From a virus, in the IMG/VR virus record IMGVR_UViG_3300017726_000029, positions 1 through 34,313 of that record: a DNA stretch of 34,313 nt; one strand, given 5' to 3'. A model generated the notes under the pieces. It was not told where the DNA came from. It saw only the letters and a program-made list of their open reading frames with translations, and searched no databases. Of this stretch, positions 13,968 through 20,572 are shown in pieces. The position numbers were made by a program, and so were the translations under genes. Position 1 is the stretch's first letter. The number at the start of each line of letters is the position of its first letter.

Positions 13968-14364
13968 ACATCTGCCGGATCACATCAGCCTGGCCGGTGC
14001 CACGCAGATTGAGCAACGGCTTCAGATACGCCTCTACATGCCCCAGGCGCTTTGCTGTGACGCAATAGACGCCGCAACACTTCAGTCGTTCCTGGATGTC
14101 CTTCTGATTGGCTGACAAGCTGCCACCCTTGGGGCGCTTCAACTCAATCATGATCGGGCCTTGGTGCGTCGGGTCTTTCCAACCGTGTTGAGGCACAAAG
14201 ATTTCCAGATCAGGCCAGCCAGCCTGCATGCCCAGCTTCTTCAGGCGCATCTTGTAGCTAACGTGGCGCTTGCCCTCATTCGGGCTGTGATGGAACATAC
14301 TGCCCAGCGGCAGGGCCACCTGAAGCCAATGAACCACATATGTTTGCAGTTCATCCTCAGTCAT
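13948..14364 (-). CDS. VRR-NUC domain nuclease
   Basis: This 138-residue protein has the PD-(D/E)XK fold of the VRR-NUC family. GWPDLEIFVP supplies Asp52, IMIELKRPKGG supplies Glu74 and Lys76, and SANQKDIQERL holds the conserved Gln (87). Length and motif spacing match stand-alone phage VRR-NUC proteins, some of which cut Holliday junctions or flaps. It overlaps the Cro-like gene at its start and is the second gene of the leftward early operon. It may process recombination intermediates together with the exonuclease and ERF proteins encoded to the right. The exact DNA substrate is not known. Confidence 0.9.
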   Translation of the reverse strand: MTEDELQTYVVHWLQVALPLGSMFHHSPNEGKRHVSYKMRLKKLGMQAGWPDLEIFVPQHGWKDPTHQGPIMIELKRPKGGSLSANQKDIQERLKCCGVYCVTAKRLGHVEAYLKPLLNLRGTGQADVIRQMCEAEGG

Positions 14365-14566
14365 CTTGATAGAAGTCGTTGGGCGTCACCTCGCCAGCAC
14401 TTAGCTGCACGATCTTACGCATGTTGCTGGCCTTCGGTATCAAGCGCTGATCATGGCCCACAGGCAGGCACCAGCGGCGCACAACAGTCGCGTGTGCAGC
14501 CCCCACAAGCCTTGCCAACTCGCTGTAAGACCAGCCCTTACTCTCACGATATTCGTTCAATTGCAT
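14357..14566 (-). CDS. Cro-like helix-turn-helix regulator
   Basis: This 69-residue protein opens the leftward early operon, back to back with the repressor gene. SYSELARLVGAAHATVVRRW is a clear helix-turn-helix (residues about 13-32). Its position across the operator region from the repressor, in opposite orientation, is that of Cro in lambda-like switches. It would favour lytic growth by binding the shared operators. The putative leftward promoter has TATAAC at 14598-14603 as its -10 box. The next gene overlaps its end by 8 bases. Confidence 0.8.
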   Translation of the reverse strand: MQLNEYRESKGWSYSELARLVGAAHATVVRRWCLPVGHDQRLIPKASNMRKIVQLSAGEVTPNDFYQDD

Positions 14567-14576
14567 AACGCCATCC

Positions 14577-14644
14577 GTACCAAATATTTGTACTGACGTT
14601 ATATGACTTGACCTATTAAGACAATAGGCTTACCTGTATCAGGT
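14577..14644. promoter_or_regulatory. Lysogeny switch operators and divergent promoters
   Basis: Three palindromes lie in the gap between the Cro-like and repressor genes: GTACCAAATATTTGTAC (14577-14593, imperfect), CCTATT-AAGAC-AATAGG (14612-14628, perfect 6-bp arms) and ACCTG-TAT-CAGGT (14632-14644, perfect 5-bp arms). A leftward promoter can be read on the minus strand with TTGTCT (14624-14619) and TATAAC (14603-14598), spacing 15. The central palindrome covers its -35 box, so a bound repressor would block leftward early transcription. The three sites differ in sequence, so two proteins may bind. A rightward TTGACC (14608-14613) has only a weak -10 box. Confidence 0.6.
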
Positions 14645-14672
14645 GTTTGACTGAAAGCGACAAGGTGATATC

Positions 14673-15458
14673 ATGAACAGTTATTCAGCAATGGACTGTG
14701 GGCCAGTGGCACCAAACAACTTGGACAAGATGATCAGGCGCAGCGGCCTGAAGAATAACATGGTCGCTGAACTCAAAGGCATCCAGCCTGCCACCTTGTC
14801 ACGCCATAAATCTGGCGATATTGGCATTTCACTTGCCGACGCTGAAGAGTATTCAAAAATCCTGAATTGCACGCCGCAACAGATATTTTTTGCCAGCCCA
14901 CCCATCCCAGTGCTGGCCTGCGTTTTCCCGTGGGACGACGAGTGTGGTGAAAAAGCAAAAAAGATTGCACCGCACCTAATCAACTCAAACAATGGAAAAA
15001 ATCCAACATTAGTGATGGGTCATTCAGGTGGTCAAATGGAGCGCATGTCACCCTATCAAGACAAAGCGATATATATGCACGACTACTATTTGCACGACAC
15101 CATGTGCGTGTACTGGAACATGACAGATGATCTTGACCATCCATCAGCTTGGATGAACGGCAACCTTGATATCGTCAACATTGATCCGATGCAACGCGGG
15201 GTGGTGGACAAGGAATGTCTTGGCCACTACAGCATCGTGAAAACAACAAACCAACATTTGCTTTACGGTGTCGTTTATCAAACTGGAAGAAACCGATATT
15301 CACTTGAAAGCAACAATTTCGGCACGTACACAAACCTTGAACTCGAATGGGGCTGTCCGATTGTCACAATGATAATACGCCCAGAACTGCGCGAAATGCA
15401 GTGGGTTGACTATGATGTGACGAGCTATCGGGATAAAATGTTGGGTTCTGATAAGTAA
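14673..15458 (+). CDS. Phage repressor (CI-like)
   Basis: This 261-residue protein is transcribed away from the Cro-like gene and begins at ATG 14673 behind AAGGTG. The N-terminal part (KNNMVAELKGIQPATLSRHKSG, then LADAEEYSKILNCTPQQIFF) is a helix-turn-helix of the XRE type. The C-terminal half (VVDKECLGHYSIVKTTN..., LESNN, then CPIVTMIIRPEL) has the strand pattern of the LexA/CI S24 domain. I cannot find the catalytic GDSM-type Ser motif or a clear Lys partner, so it may not self-cleave on DNA damage. It probably maintains lysogeny by binding the palindromes upstream. Recombination genes lie downstream on the same strand. Confidence 0.78.
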   Translation: MNSYSAMDCGPVAPNNLDKMIRRSGLKNNMVAELKGIQPATLSRHKSGDIGISLADAEEYSKILNCTPQQIFFASPPIPVLACVFPWDDECGEKAKKIAPHLINSNNGKNPTLVMGHSGGQMERMSPYQDKAIYMHDYYLHDTMCVYWNMTDDLDHPSAWMNGNLDIVNIDPMQRGVVDKECLGHYSIVKTTNQHLLYGVVYQTGRNRYSLESNNFGTYTNLELEWGCPIVTMIIRPELREMQWVDYDVTSYRDKMLGSDK

Positions 15459-15547
15459 TTTTAAGTACTAAATAATAAAAGTATATTGACGGAATAAGTA
15501 AAGAATATTAAACCTTGGCAGGAAGCTATTTCTGTTGAGGTTTTTTT
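15459..15547 (+). promoter_or_regulatory. Possible promoter before the recombination genes
   Basis: The 89-base AT-rich gap contains TTGACG (15486-15491) and TAAACC 17 bases later, a weak promoter match, then GAGG before ATG 15548. It could give the recombination genes transcription separate from the repressor. Confidence 0.3.
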
Positions 15548-16468
15548 ATGTCGCTACCACCGTCCATCAAATGGGCTGCTGACAAGCACTATTTCCATCA
15601 CAGCAATCCGGCATCGCGTCCAATCTGCCGGACATTATTTGAAAAGTGCGTGATCCGTCCCAAGGTGTCCCAAGCCTGGGCGGTCATAAAAGGCGACCAA
15701 GTAGGCGACACAGACGCCGCCAAAGCTACTGTAAACCTATATAAAGATGACAATGCCAACATGCTGGCAGGGCGTGTCGTACAGGACTGCGCCAACCTCC
15801 ATTTGATTGACGGCCACACCATTGAGGCTGTGATCCGGCAGGGTATGAGCCGCTTGGATGAATACCAGCCGCGCACCTGGGACGACGGCAAAGACGAGCG
15901 CAAGCTGGCGGTCAACCGCGCAGAGTTTGCCGATGTGCTGACCAACGCCATTGAAGGCGTAAAAGAAGCGCACGCCCACTACGGCCTTAACCGCATCGAA
16001 GGTGAATCTGAAATTTTCACCAACTTGTCTGGCCTAGAACTGCCCTACTCCGGCTTTCCAGATTTCTCGCGCCGCATCGAACTCAAAACAAAATGGTCTA
16101 GCGCCGCTGCAAACACCGAGTCTGGCAAGCGTGCTGCCAGCCTGCCAAATCAGCCTGACTGGTCACATACAAGCCAGGTCGCAGGCTACTGGGCTGGCAC
16201 CGGCCTGATGCAGACCATCGTGTATGCCAATGCCAACAATTTCCGCGTCTTCAACGCTGACAACAGCGACAGGCTGACCAATGAGGGGCTGCAAGCTGCG
16301 CTGAACCACATCACAGCCAAGTGCGCGATCCGCGAAAACATCCTGAAATCTGCCGATTCAGTGGAGCAAATGCTGCGCCTGATTGAACCAGATTTTGCAC
16401 ATATGTGGGCGTGGGATTTGCGCCCAGAGGTTTTGACTGAGGCAAAAAAACTATGGGGGTTCAAATGA
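15548..16468 (+). CDS. PD-(D/E)XK exonuclease (recombination)
   Basis: This 306-residue nuclease is related to the YqaJ/RecB-like phage exonucleases that resect DNA ends for single-strand annealing. The catalytic core reads SGFPDFSRRIELKTKW, giving Asp172, Glu178 and Lys180. Gln and Tyr of QVAGYWA about 25 residues later fit the family's conserved helix. The N-terminal WAADKHYFHHSNPASRPICR is usual for phage members. It is encoded four genes before the ERF annealing protein... with two small genes between them, and they likely act as a pair like lambda Exo and Beta. Start ATG 15548 has GAGG 8 nt upstream. Confidence 0.87.
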   Translation: MSLPPSIKWAADKHYFHHSNPASRPICRTLFEKCVIRPKVSQAWAVIKGDQVGDTDAAKATVNLYKDDNANMLAGRVVQDCANLHLIDGHTIEAVIRQGMSRLDEYQPRTWDDGKDERKLAVNRAEFADVLTNAIEGVKEAHAHYGLNRIEGESEIFTNLSGLELPYSGFPDFSRRIELKTKWSSAAANTESGKRAASLPNQPDWSHTSQVAGYWAGTGLMQTIVYANANNFRVFNADNSDRLTNEGLQAALNHITAKCAIRENILKSADSVEQMLRLIEPDFAHMWAWDLRPEVLTEAKKLWGFK

Positions 16469-16632
16469 GAAGAAACCTGTTGTGGCTTCACGTTGATGAA
16501 GCAGGCCGACCACTGCGGCCCTACAGTGCATGGCGTGAAGCCTTGCGCGTGTGCGGCATCGTCATCGGCTCATTATTTGCTGTCTTCAGCCTGTGGTGCT
16601 TCATCGTGCTGCTTGACGTGGTGATGACATGA
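16465..16632 (+). CDS. Small single-pass membrane protein
   Basis: This 55-residue frame is joined by ATGA overlaps to both neighbours. A charged N-terminus (MRRNLLWLHVDEAGRPLRPY) precedes a hydrophobic segment (VCGIVIGSLFAVFSLWCFIVLL) long enough to cross the membrane once. There is no known family. Its tight coupling to the exonuclease gene argues that it is real despite its size. Roles such as superinfection exclusion are possible but untested. Confidence 0.65.
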   Translation: MRRNLLWLHVDEAGRPLRPYSAWREALRVCGIVIGSLFAVFSLWCFIVLLDVVMT

Positions 16633-16970
16633 ACGCCCAGCCCACGCTGTTTGAGGCCATGCAGGCACCCCGTAATGAGCGTGAAGCACGGTTCTTGGCG
16701 TTCCACCAGGCCAACCCGATGGTCTACCAGCTTTGGGATCGCTTCACCCGCGAGGCGATTGCCAAGGGCCACAAGCGCGTTGGCTCACAGATGATCATGG
16801 AACGCATCCGGTGGGAAACCACCATCAACATCATTGACGCCAGGCCAGATGGTGAGGCGCTCAAGATCAACGATCATCACAAGCCGTATTACGCGCGGCT
16901 GTGGATGAAAAACAACCCAGCCCATGACGGGCTATTCAACACGCGATCAGTAGAGGGTGATAATGAGTGA
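16629..16970 (+). CDS. Conserved phage hypothetical protein
   Basis: This 113-residue protein has the pattern ARFLAFHQANPMVYQLWDRF, then MIMERIRWETTI, then INDHHKPYYARLWM. I recognise it as a widespread phage and prophage protein of unknown function. It is found near replication or recombination genes, as here between the exonuclease and ERF. It overlaps its neighbours at both ends. No catalytic motif stands out; a DNA-recombination accessory role is inferred from context. Confidence 0.8.
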   Translation: MNAQPTLFEAMQAPRNEREARFLAFHQANPMVYQLWDRFTREAIAKGHKRVGSQMIMERIRWETTINIIDARPDGEALKINDHHKPYYARLWMKNNPAHDGLFNTRSVEGDNE

Positions 16971-17559
16971 GTTGGCGAAAGCGCTGGCGACGTTTCAGGC
17001 CGCGCAGACGGGGCTTGAATTGGACAAGACCGGCAACAGATCACAATACGCTAGTGTTGGCTCTGTGATGACCAAGGTGAAAGAGGCGGCACAACACGGC
17101 CTGTCGTTTAGCCAGTTGGTGGACTATGAAGACGGCATAGGGATGCACCTTAAAACGTACATCATGCACACCAGCGGCGATGAAAAAATCGGGCGTTACC
17201 CTATCGCTGTCGATGACATGACCAACAATCAGAAACTTGGATCGGCCATCAGTTACGCACGGCGCTACGCTTTAATGGCAGCGCTGGGCCTAGCGGCTGG
17301 CATTCAAGAGGTTGAATTTGACGACGATGACGACGGACAGGTGAACGGTGGGTTGAAAGACCCGCCCAAAAAGTCTTACGACCTGGAAGCCCTCGAAACC
17401 AAAATCAAATCATTTAAATCACTGACCGGCCTCAATGCCTGGATCGGTGAAATGAACCCTGTGTTGACTGCAATGCACAACAACAAGCCTGACGACTACA
17501 ATCGCTTTTATGCTTTCTGGAAAAAACAAGAGAAGGACATCCAAAATGGCACAACCTGA
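16963..17559 (+). CDS. erf: ERF-family single-strand annealing protein
   Basis: This 198-residue protein (from ATG 16963, with GAGGG upstream; GTG 16957 is a possible earlier start) has the ERF pattern. LAKALATFQAAQTGLELDKTGN...YASVGSVMTKVKEAAQHGLSF is followed by the signature KLGSAISYARRYALMAALGLAAG. The Asp-rich stretch DDDDDG follows the core. ERF proteins form rings that anneal complementary strands and, in P22, help circularise the genome after injection. It pairs with the exonuclease upstream. The C-terminal region (LNAWIGEMNPVLTAM) may contact an accessory protein. Confidence 0.92.
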   Translation: MSELAKALATFQAAQTGLELDKTGNRSQYASVGSVMTKVKEAAQHGLSFSQLVDYEDGIGMHLKTYIMHTSGDEKIGRYPIAVDDMTNNQKLGSAISYARRYALMAALGLAAGIQEVEFDDDDDGQVNGGLKDPPKKSYDLEALETKIKSFKSLTGLNAWIGEMNPVLTAMHNNKPDDYNRFYAFWKKQEKDIQNGTT

Positions 17560-17923
17560 ATACAAAGCTGGCAAGATTCAGTTGGTGCGAGGCGTCGAGA
17601 TTGACGACAATTTAAGCATCAGTTTCTGGTTCAACATCAGTGACCCTGATCTGAAGGCACGTCTGGACGCCTATTATCAAGCCACCAAGGACGATTTCAA
17701 GCAGCAGCCTGGTCTGGAGATACAAGTGAAGATTGGTGACACATTTCACCGTGTGGCCAGATCACGGCTCTGGCTCAATGACGGTGCCCCGCGACAGCAA
17801 GCTGCTGTCCCTGCCCCTGTGTATGCACCGCCGCCGCCCCCACCACCGGCACCGCCGCCGCATACAAGTGTGCCTGATGCACCGCCGCCACCGGCTGGCT
17901 ATGAGGCTGCAAAGAATGGCTAG
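17546..17923 (+). CDS. Recombination-linked hypothetical protein with Pro-rich tail
   Basis: This 125-residue protein starts at ATG 17546, overlapping the ERF gene by 14 bases. The N-terminal ~80 residues form mixed strands (GKIQLVRGVEIDDNLSISFW, then LEIQVKIGDTFHRVARSRLWL). A long proline run follows (about 15 Pro in 25 residues) and then a short acidic-to-neutral end. A folded N-terminal domain with a flexible C-terminal tail next to ERF suggests a single-strand-binding-like or ERF-partner protein, but no SSB signature is visible. Function is unknown. Confidence 0.7.
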   Translation: MAQPEYKAGKIQLVRGVEIDDNLSISFWFNISDPDLKARLDAYYQATKDDFKQQPGLEIQVKIGDTFHRVARSRLWLNDGAPRQQAAVPAPVYAPPPPPPPAPPPHTSVPDAPPPPAGYEAAKNG

Positions 17924-18128
17924 GCAGGCGCTACTGACGGTCAGAGAGGCGTGTGATGCACTATTCGGTGAAGGCTACAGTGAGGCCAGCCGCAAGCGCG
18001 TCAGGCGCTGGATCAAGGATGGCCAGATCGCGGCTATTCAAGATGGTTCACGGTGGTTCATACCGCGTTCTGAAATTGTGAAATTAGGTGGGATTGATGA
18101 ACAAACACAAAGCAGCATGGACGCCTGA
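17916..18128 (+). CDS. Excisionase-like MerR-type DNA-binding protein
   Basis: This 70-residue protein starts at ATG 17916, overlapping the previous gene by 8 bases. LLTVREACDALFGEGYSEASRKRVRRWIKDGQIAAIQ... then SRWFIPRSEI is the winged helix of the excisionase/MerR type that phages use as Xis. Xis binds attP arms and directs the integrase toward excision. The gene lies about 1.5 kb from attP, at the end of the recombination operon and facing the integrase gene, which supports the role. A general early regulator is the alternative. Confidence 0.72.
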   Translation: MARQALLTVREACDALFGEGYSEASRKRVRRWIKDGQIAAIQDGSRWFIPRSEIVKLGGIDEQTQSSMDA

Positions 18129-18255
18129 AAAGCGTGCCGCGCAGAGTAAAAGGATGAAACGTATATGGGCAGCAAGACGCCAAGCGGTGAGCATTGAGCC
18201 GCCGCCCAGGAACTGGGCGCAAAGAATTTGGGATGTGATGAGAGGGGCGCACTAG
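18097..18255 (+). CDS. Small basic protein at the end of the rightward operon
   Basis: This 52-residue frame begins at ATG 18097 behind AGGTGGG and overlaps the excisionase-like gene by 32 bases. It is Arg, Lys and Trp rich (HKAAWTPEKRAAQSKRMKRIW), resembling the AT-hook or NUMOD-like basic helices seen at phage gene ends. Its stop lies inside the terminator hairpin, so translation to the end may affect termination. The family is not known. Confidence 0.6.
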   Translation: MNKHKAAWTPEKRAAQSKRMKRIWAARRQAVSIEPPPRNWAQRIWDVMRGAH

Positions 18256-18269
18256 CGCCCCTTTCTTTT
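18244..18269 (+). terminator. Intrinsic terminator of the rightward operon
   Basis: GGGGCGC-ACTA-GCGCCCC forms a perfect 7-bp stem followed by TTTCTTTT. It closes the repressor and recombination operon and touches the end of the convergent integrase gene. Confidence 0.9.
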
Positions 18270-19413
18270 ATCCGAATATTGCACTGCCAGTGGCAGACCG
18301 CGCCTTTTCTTGTTTTGCCTTGTTCTTGGTATAATGGCCGTATTGACGGTAAGTGAATGACGGATTGCTGTGGCCCATTAACCCCGCTACCTCTGCCCAG
18401 TCTTCACCCAAGGCCGACAACTGAACACTTGCAAAAAAGTGTCTCATGTCACTCCAGACCATGCGCTCAATACCGGCGCGCTTTGATGCGCGTTCAATCA
18501 ATTCACGCAGTGTTTTTTTCTGCTTTGGAAAACCAGCGGCTGTGGCGAACACCAGATCGTCATCGCCTGTGTGGCGACTTTGCATTTTTAGTTCACGCAA
18601 TATTTGCATGGCTTCGCTTGGCACAGGAATGGTGCGGAAACCGCGCTTCGTTTTTGGCTTACCAAGTTCACTGGTTTCTGTCTTTACAGCTTGCTTGATT
18701 CGCACTGTGTTTTCTTTGAAATCAACACAGCGCCACGGTAGCGCACGCAGTTCACCCTGACGGATGCCAGATGACAACGCTGTCAGCACCATAGCGCGGC
18801 TCGTCAATGTCTCACCATCCAAGCCTTTTGTCACAAGTTGCTGGACAGCATGCGGCTGTATTCTAGGCGCACGATCTGCAATTTCTGTTGATAAACCAAA
18901 AGACACTTTGTCCAGCGGGTTGATGTCAATCCACCCTCTTGCCTGACAATAATTCAAAAACGCCTTTAACGACTTGATACGTTTTTCCGCAGTCGATTTG
19001 CTTTTGTTTTCGCTTTTAATTGCGCGCTTGAAAGCGCGGGCCAATCCATCTTTGTTTGCTTTTGTGACCAGCTTGTCCAGAGCGTGCTTGCTAAACATCT
19101 TGCCATCAATGCGAATGGCTAACGCAAAATCCAAACCGCGTTTCATTTCTTTATAATGCGACAATGCAATTTCCTGATCATCAACACGGTCTGTTTGTGA
19201 TTTTAAAAATGCGGCAGCAGCGTCAGCGCAACTTTTGACTTTCACGGGCTGGGCGATCATGCCCGTAAGGAACTTGGCCTTTAGCATTTCCGCTTCTGCT
19301 AACGCCTCATCCTTTGTGGCGAAACTACCATACTTGTCACTTCGACCTACGCGGCTTGCATTGATGCAATAGCAGTTGTTGTCGGCACGAAACCTAACTG
19401 GTAAATCCTTCAT
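18268..19413 (-). CDS. int: Tyrosine-family integrase
   Basis: This 381-residue site-specific recombinase starts at ATG 19413, supported by GGGAG 7 nt upstream. The frame stays open to 19791, but that extension reads through attP. An arm-binding N-terminus and a SAM-like core-binding region precede the catalytic domain. Catalytic residues: Arg218 (SGIRQGELRAL), Lys in TKRGFR, Arg324 (SDMRHFFAS), His348 (GLMGHSN) and the nucleophile Tyr358 (YRQYGHY). The first His of the usual HxxR box is Ser321 here. The gene lies beside attP, whose core copies a tRNA-Asp gene, so the target is predicted to be the host tRNA-Asp. The Xis-like protein is its expected partner. Confidence 0.93.
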   Translation of the reverse strand: MKDLPVRFRADNNCYCINASRVGRSDKYGSFATKDEALAEAEMLKAKFLTGMIAQPVKVKSCADAAAAFLKSQTDRVDDQEIALSHYKEMKRGLDFALAIRIDGKMFSKHALDKLVTKANKDGLARAFKRAIKSENKSKSTAEKRIKSLKAFLNYCQARGWIDINPLDKVSFGLSTEIADRAPRIQPHAVQQLVTKGLDGETLTSRAMVLTALSSGIRQGELRALPWRCVDFKENTVRIKQAVKTETSELGKPKTKRGFRTIPVPSEAMQILRELKMQSRHTGDDDLVFATAAGFPKQKKTLRELIERASKRAGIERMVWSDMRHFFASVQLSALGEDWAEVAGLMGHSNPSFTYRQYGHYTKNKAKQEKARSATGSAIFG

Positions 19414-19479
19414 CAATTTGCTCCCATTTTGATGTTTAACTAAGAGCAGTTTAACGGAAAAGGACAAGCACTGCAAATA

Positions 19480-19501
19480 AAACTGGACTGAAACTGGACT
19501 G
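19480..19501. repeat. attP arm repeats, integrase side (2 x 11 bp)
   Basis: Two head-to-tail copies of AAACTGGACTG (19480-19490 and 19491-19501) lie between the integrase gene and the att core. With the three copies on the other side they are good candidates for arm-type sites bound by the integrase N-terminal domain. The 11-bp period is close to one helical turn. Confidence 0.75.
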
Positions 19502-19504
19502 ACA

Positions 19505-19541
19505 CAAAAAAACAGCCCCCAGCCGGTTTTGGCCGAGGGCT
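19505..19541. terminator. Strong bidirectional intrinsic terminator beside attP
   Basis: On the minus strand AGCCCTCGGCC-AAAACC-GGCTGGGGGCT forms an 11-bp stem with two G-T pairs, followed by GTTTTTTTG. On the plus strand the same stem is followed by TTGTTTTTG. It ends the leftward late operon, and after integration it would also lie just downstream of the restored tRNA-Asp gene, giving that tRNA a terminator. Confidence 0.85.
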
Positions 19542-19571
19542 TGTTTTTGAAGCTATGCTTGGGTTTGGGGA

Positions 19572-19619
<48 letters not shown>

Positions 19620-19699
19620 CGATTTTACCGGTTTTTGACCAACAAAATTGGCTGTTTCTGGGGCATTTTGGGAAATGCTGGCTGGGGTTGGTAGCCAGA

Positions 19700-19732
19700 A
19701 AACTGGACTGAAACTGGACTGAAACTGGACTG
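19700..19732. repeat. attP arm repeats, late-operon side (3 x 11 bp)
   Basis: Three perfect tandem copies of AAACTGGACTG (19700-19710, 19711-19721, 19722-19732) lie on the far side of the att core, in the same orientation as the two copies near the integrase gene. They end three bases from the stop codon of the last late gene. Confidence 0.8.
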
Positions 19733-19735
19733 GAT

Positions 19736-19999
19736 TTAAGCCCGTGCTTTGCGCCTGTTTGCAAAGGTCGCCACATTGGTCGGCTTGCCACCCACGCCCT
19801 GCTTTTTTGACCGCTTGCGCTGCACCGCTGACCGCACCTGCGACTTGCTCATGCGCCCTGCCTTTGCGGCTGGCACACACTTGGGATAGCCACGCTTGCC
19901 ACGTTCTGAAGAGGTGCGGCCACACTTTTTGTAACCGCCACCCTTCTTTGGTGCGCTGATATCAACCCAGTCTTCTTTGAACCATTTGGTCAGGCTCAT
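19736..19999 (-). CDS. Small basic protein, DUF5872-like
   Basis: This 87-residue protein (MSLTKWFKEDWVDISAPKKGGG..., CGR, then GYPKCVPAAKAGRMS) matches the DUF5872-type pattern (WFKExWVDI...CGR...GYPxCxP) that I know from marine viruses. It is very rich in Lys and Arg. It overlaps the stop of the upstream 58-residue gene by ATGA and is the last gene of the leftward late operon. Function is unknown; DNA or RNA binding is inferred from charge. Confidence 0.8.
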   Translation of the reverse strand: MSLTKWFKEDWVDISAPKKGGGYKKCGRTSSERGKRGYPKCVPAAKAGRMSKSQVRSAVQRKRSKKQGVGGKPTNVATFANRRKARA

Positions 20000-20172
20000 G
20001 ACGGTTTTTTCCCGCTGTATTTGCCACCTCGCTTTTTGTACTCACGCACCAGCCAAGCATTGGCATAAGCAGACGGATAAACATCAAACTTGCGCTTGGC
20101 AGCAGCCTTTACGTTTGAGTACAGCTTGGGGTTGGTTGGCTTTGGACCGGACGATTTTTTGCGCGGTGCCAT
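19996..20172 (-). CDS. Small basic protein (58 residues)
   Basis: This frame starts MAPRKKSSGPKPTNPKLYSN and contains KRKFDVYPSAYANAWLVREY followed by KKRGGKY. The motif KFDVYPSAYANAWLVxEYKRRGG is one I recognise from marine phage and giant-virus small proteins that often travel with DUF5872 proteins. The start lies 3 bases after the upstream stop and the end overlaps the next start, so it is part of a four-gene coupled set. Function is unknown. Confidence 0.8.
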   Translation of the reverse strand: MAPRKKSSGPKPTNPKLYSNVKAAAKRKFDVYPSAYANAWLVREYKKRGGKYSGKKPS

Positions 20173-20175
20173 GAC

Positions 20176-20301
20176 CTACACCCTGCGTAGGCTTCGACCA
20201 CCCATGCGGCCACCTATTTTTTTCTTAGCCGCAACTTTCATCGGCTTCTTTTTCTTCGGACGGCCAACCTTGCTACCGTAAGTTCCTTTACCCATTGGCA
20301 T
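20176..20301 (-). CDS. Tiny Lys/Arg-rich protein (41 residues)
   Basis: This frame, from ATG 20301 with AAAGGAG upstream, encodes MPMGKGTYGSKVGRPKKKKP and ends with IGGRMGGRSLRRV. Nearly half the residues are Lys, Arg or Gly. The short MPMGKGTYG start is one I recall from very small phage proteins next to lysis genes. A DNA-condensing or virion role is possible; no family function is known. Confidence 0.75.
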   Translation of the reverse strand: MPMGKGTYGSKVGRPKKKKPMKVAAKKKIGGRMGGRSLRRV

Positions 20302-20314
20302 TGCATTTCTCCTT

Positions 20315-20572
20315 TTAACGGCGTGATTTTTTGCCAGCGCATTTCCAGCGCTTGCGCGATAGCCTCAACGGGCTATTAGGATTCTTTGCTGCTTTCGGAT
20401 GTTTCTTCATCTGACCGGCTGATCGGGCGCAGTAGCTGTCGCCCTTCGATGTGCCAGGGCGCACCCGTGGGCCACCACCCTTCGCCTTGCCAGCTTGGCC
20501 ATAGCTGACCCGCTTGCCGGTGGCAGTGACCTTGACCTTGGCCTTGCCCTTTGACGGCGCTGCCCTAGCCAT
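20315..20572 (-). CDS. Small basic protein, DUF6321-like
   Basis: This 85-residue protein has VSYGQAGKAKGGG, then GDSYCARSAGQMKKHP, then NSPLRLSRKRWKC. The YCARS...PNSPLRLSRKRWKC pattern resembles the small basic DUF6321-type proteins of marine phages. Two cysteines lie 29 residues apart. It overlaps the end of the lysozyme gene by 8 bases. Function is unknown; with its three basic neighbours it forms a coupled set after the lysis genes. Confidence 0.78.
   Translation of the reverse strand: MARAAPSKGKAKVKVTATGKRVSYGQAGKAKGGGPRVRPGTSKGDSYCARSAGQMKKHPKAAKNPNSPLRLSRKRWKCAGKKSRR

Noticed and set aside
17826-17900. CCGCC-type nucleotide repeats as a separate repeat element
   Set aside because: They simply encode the proline-rich tail of the 125-residue protein.
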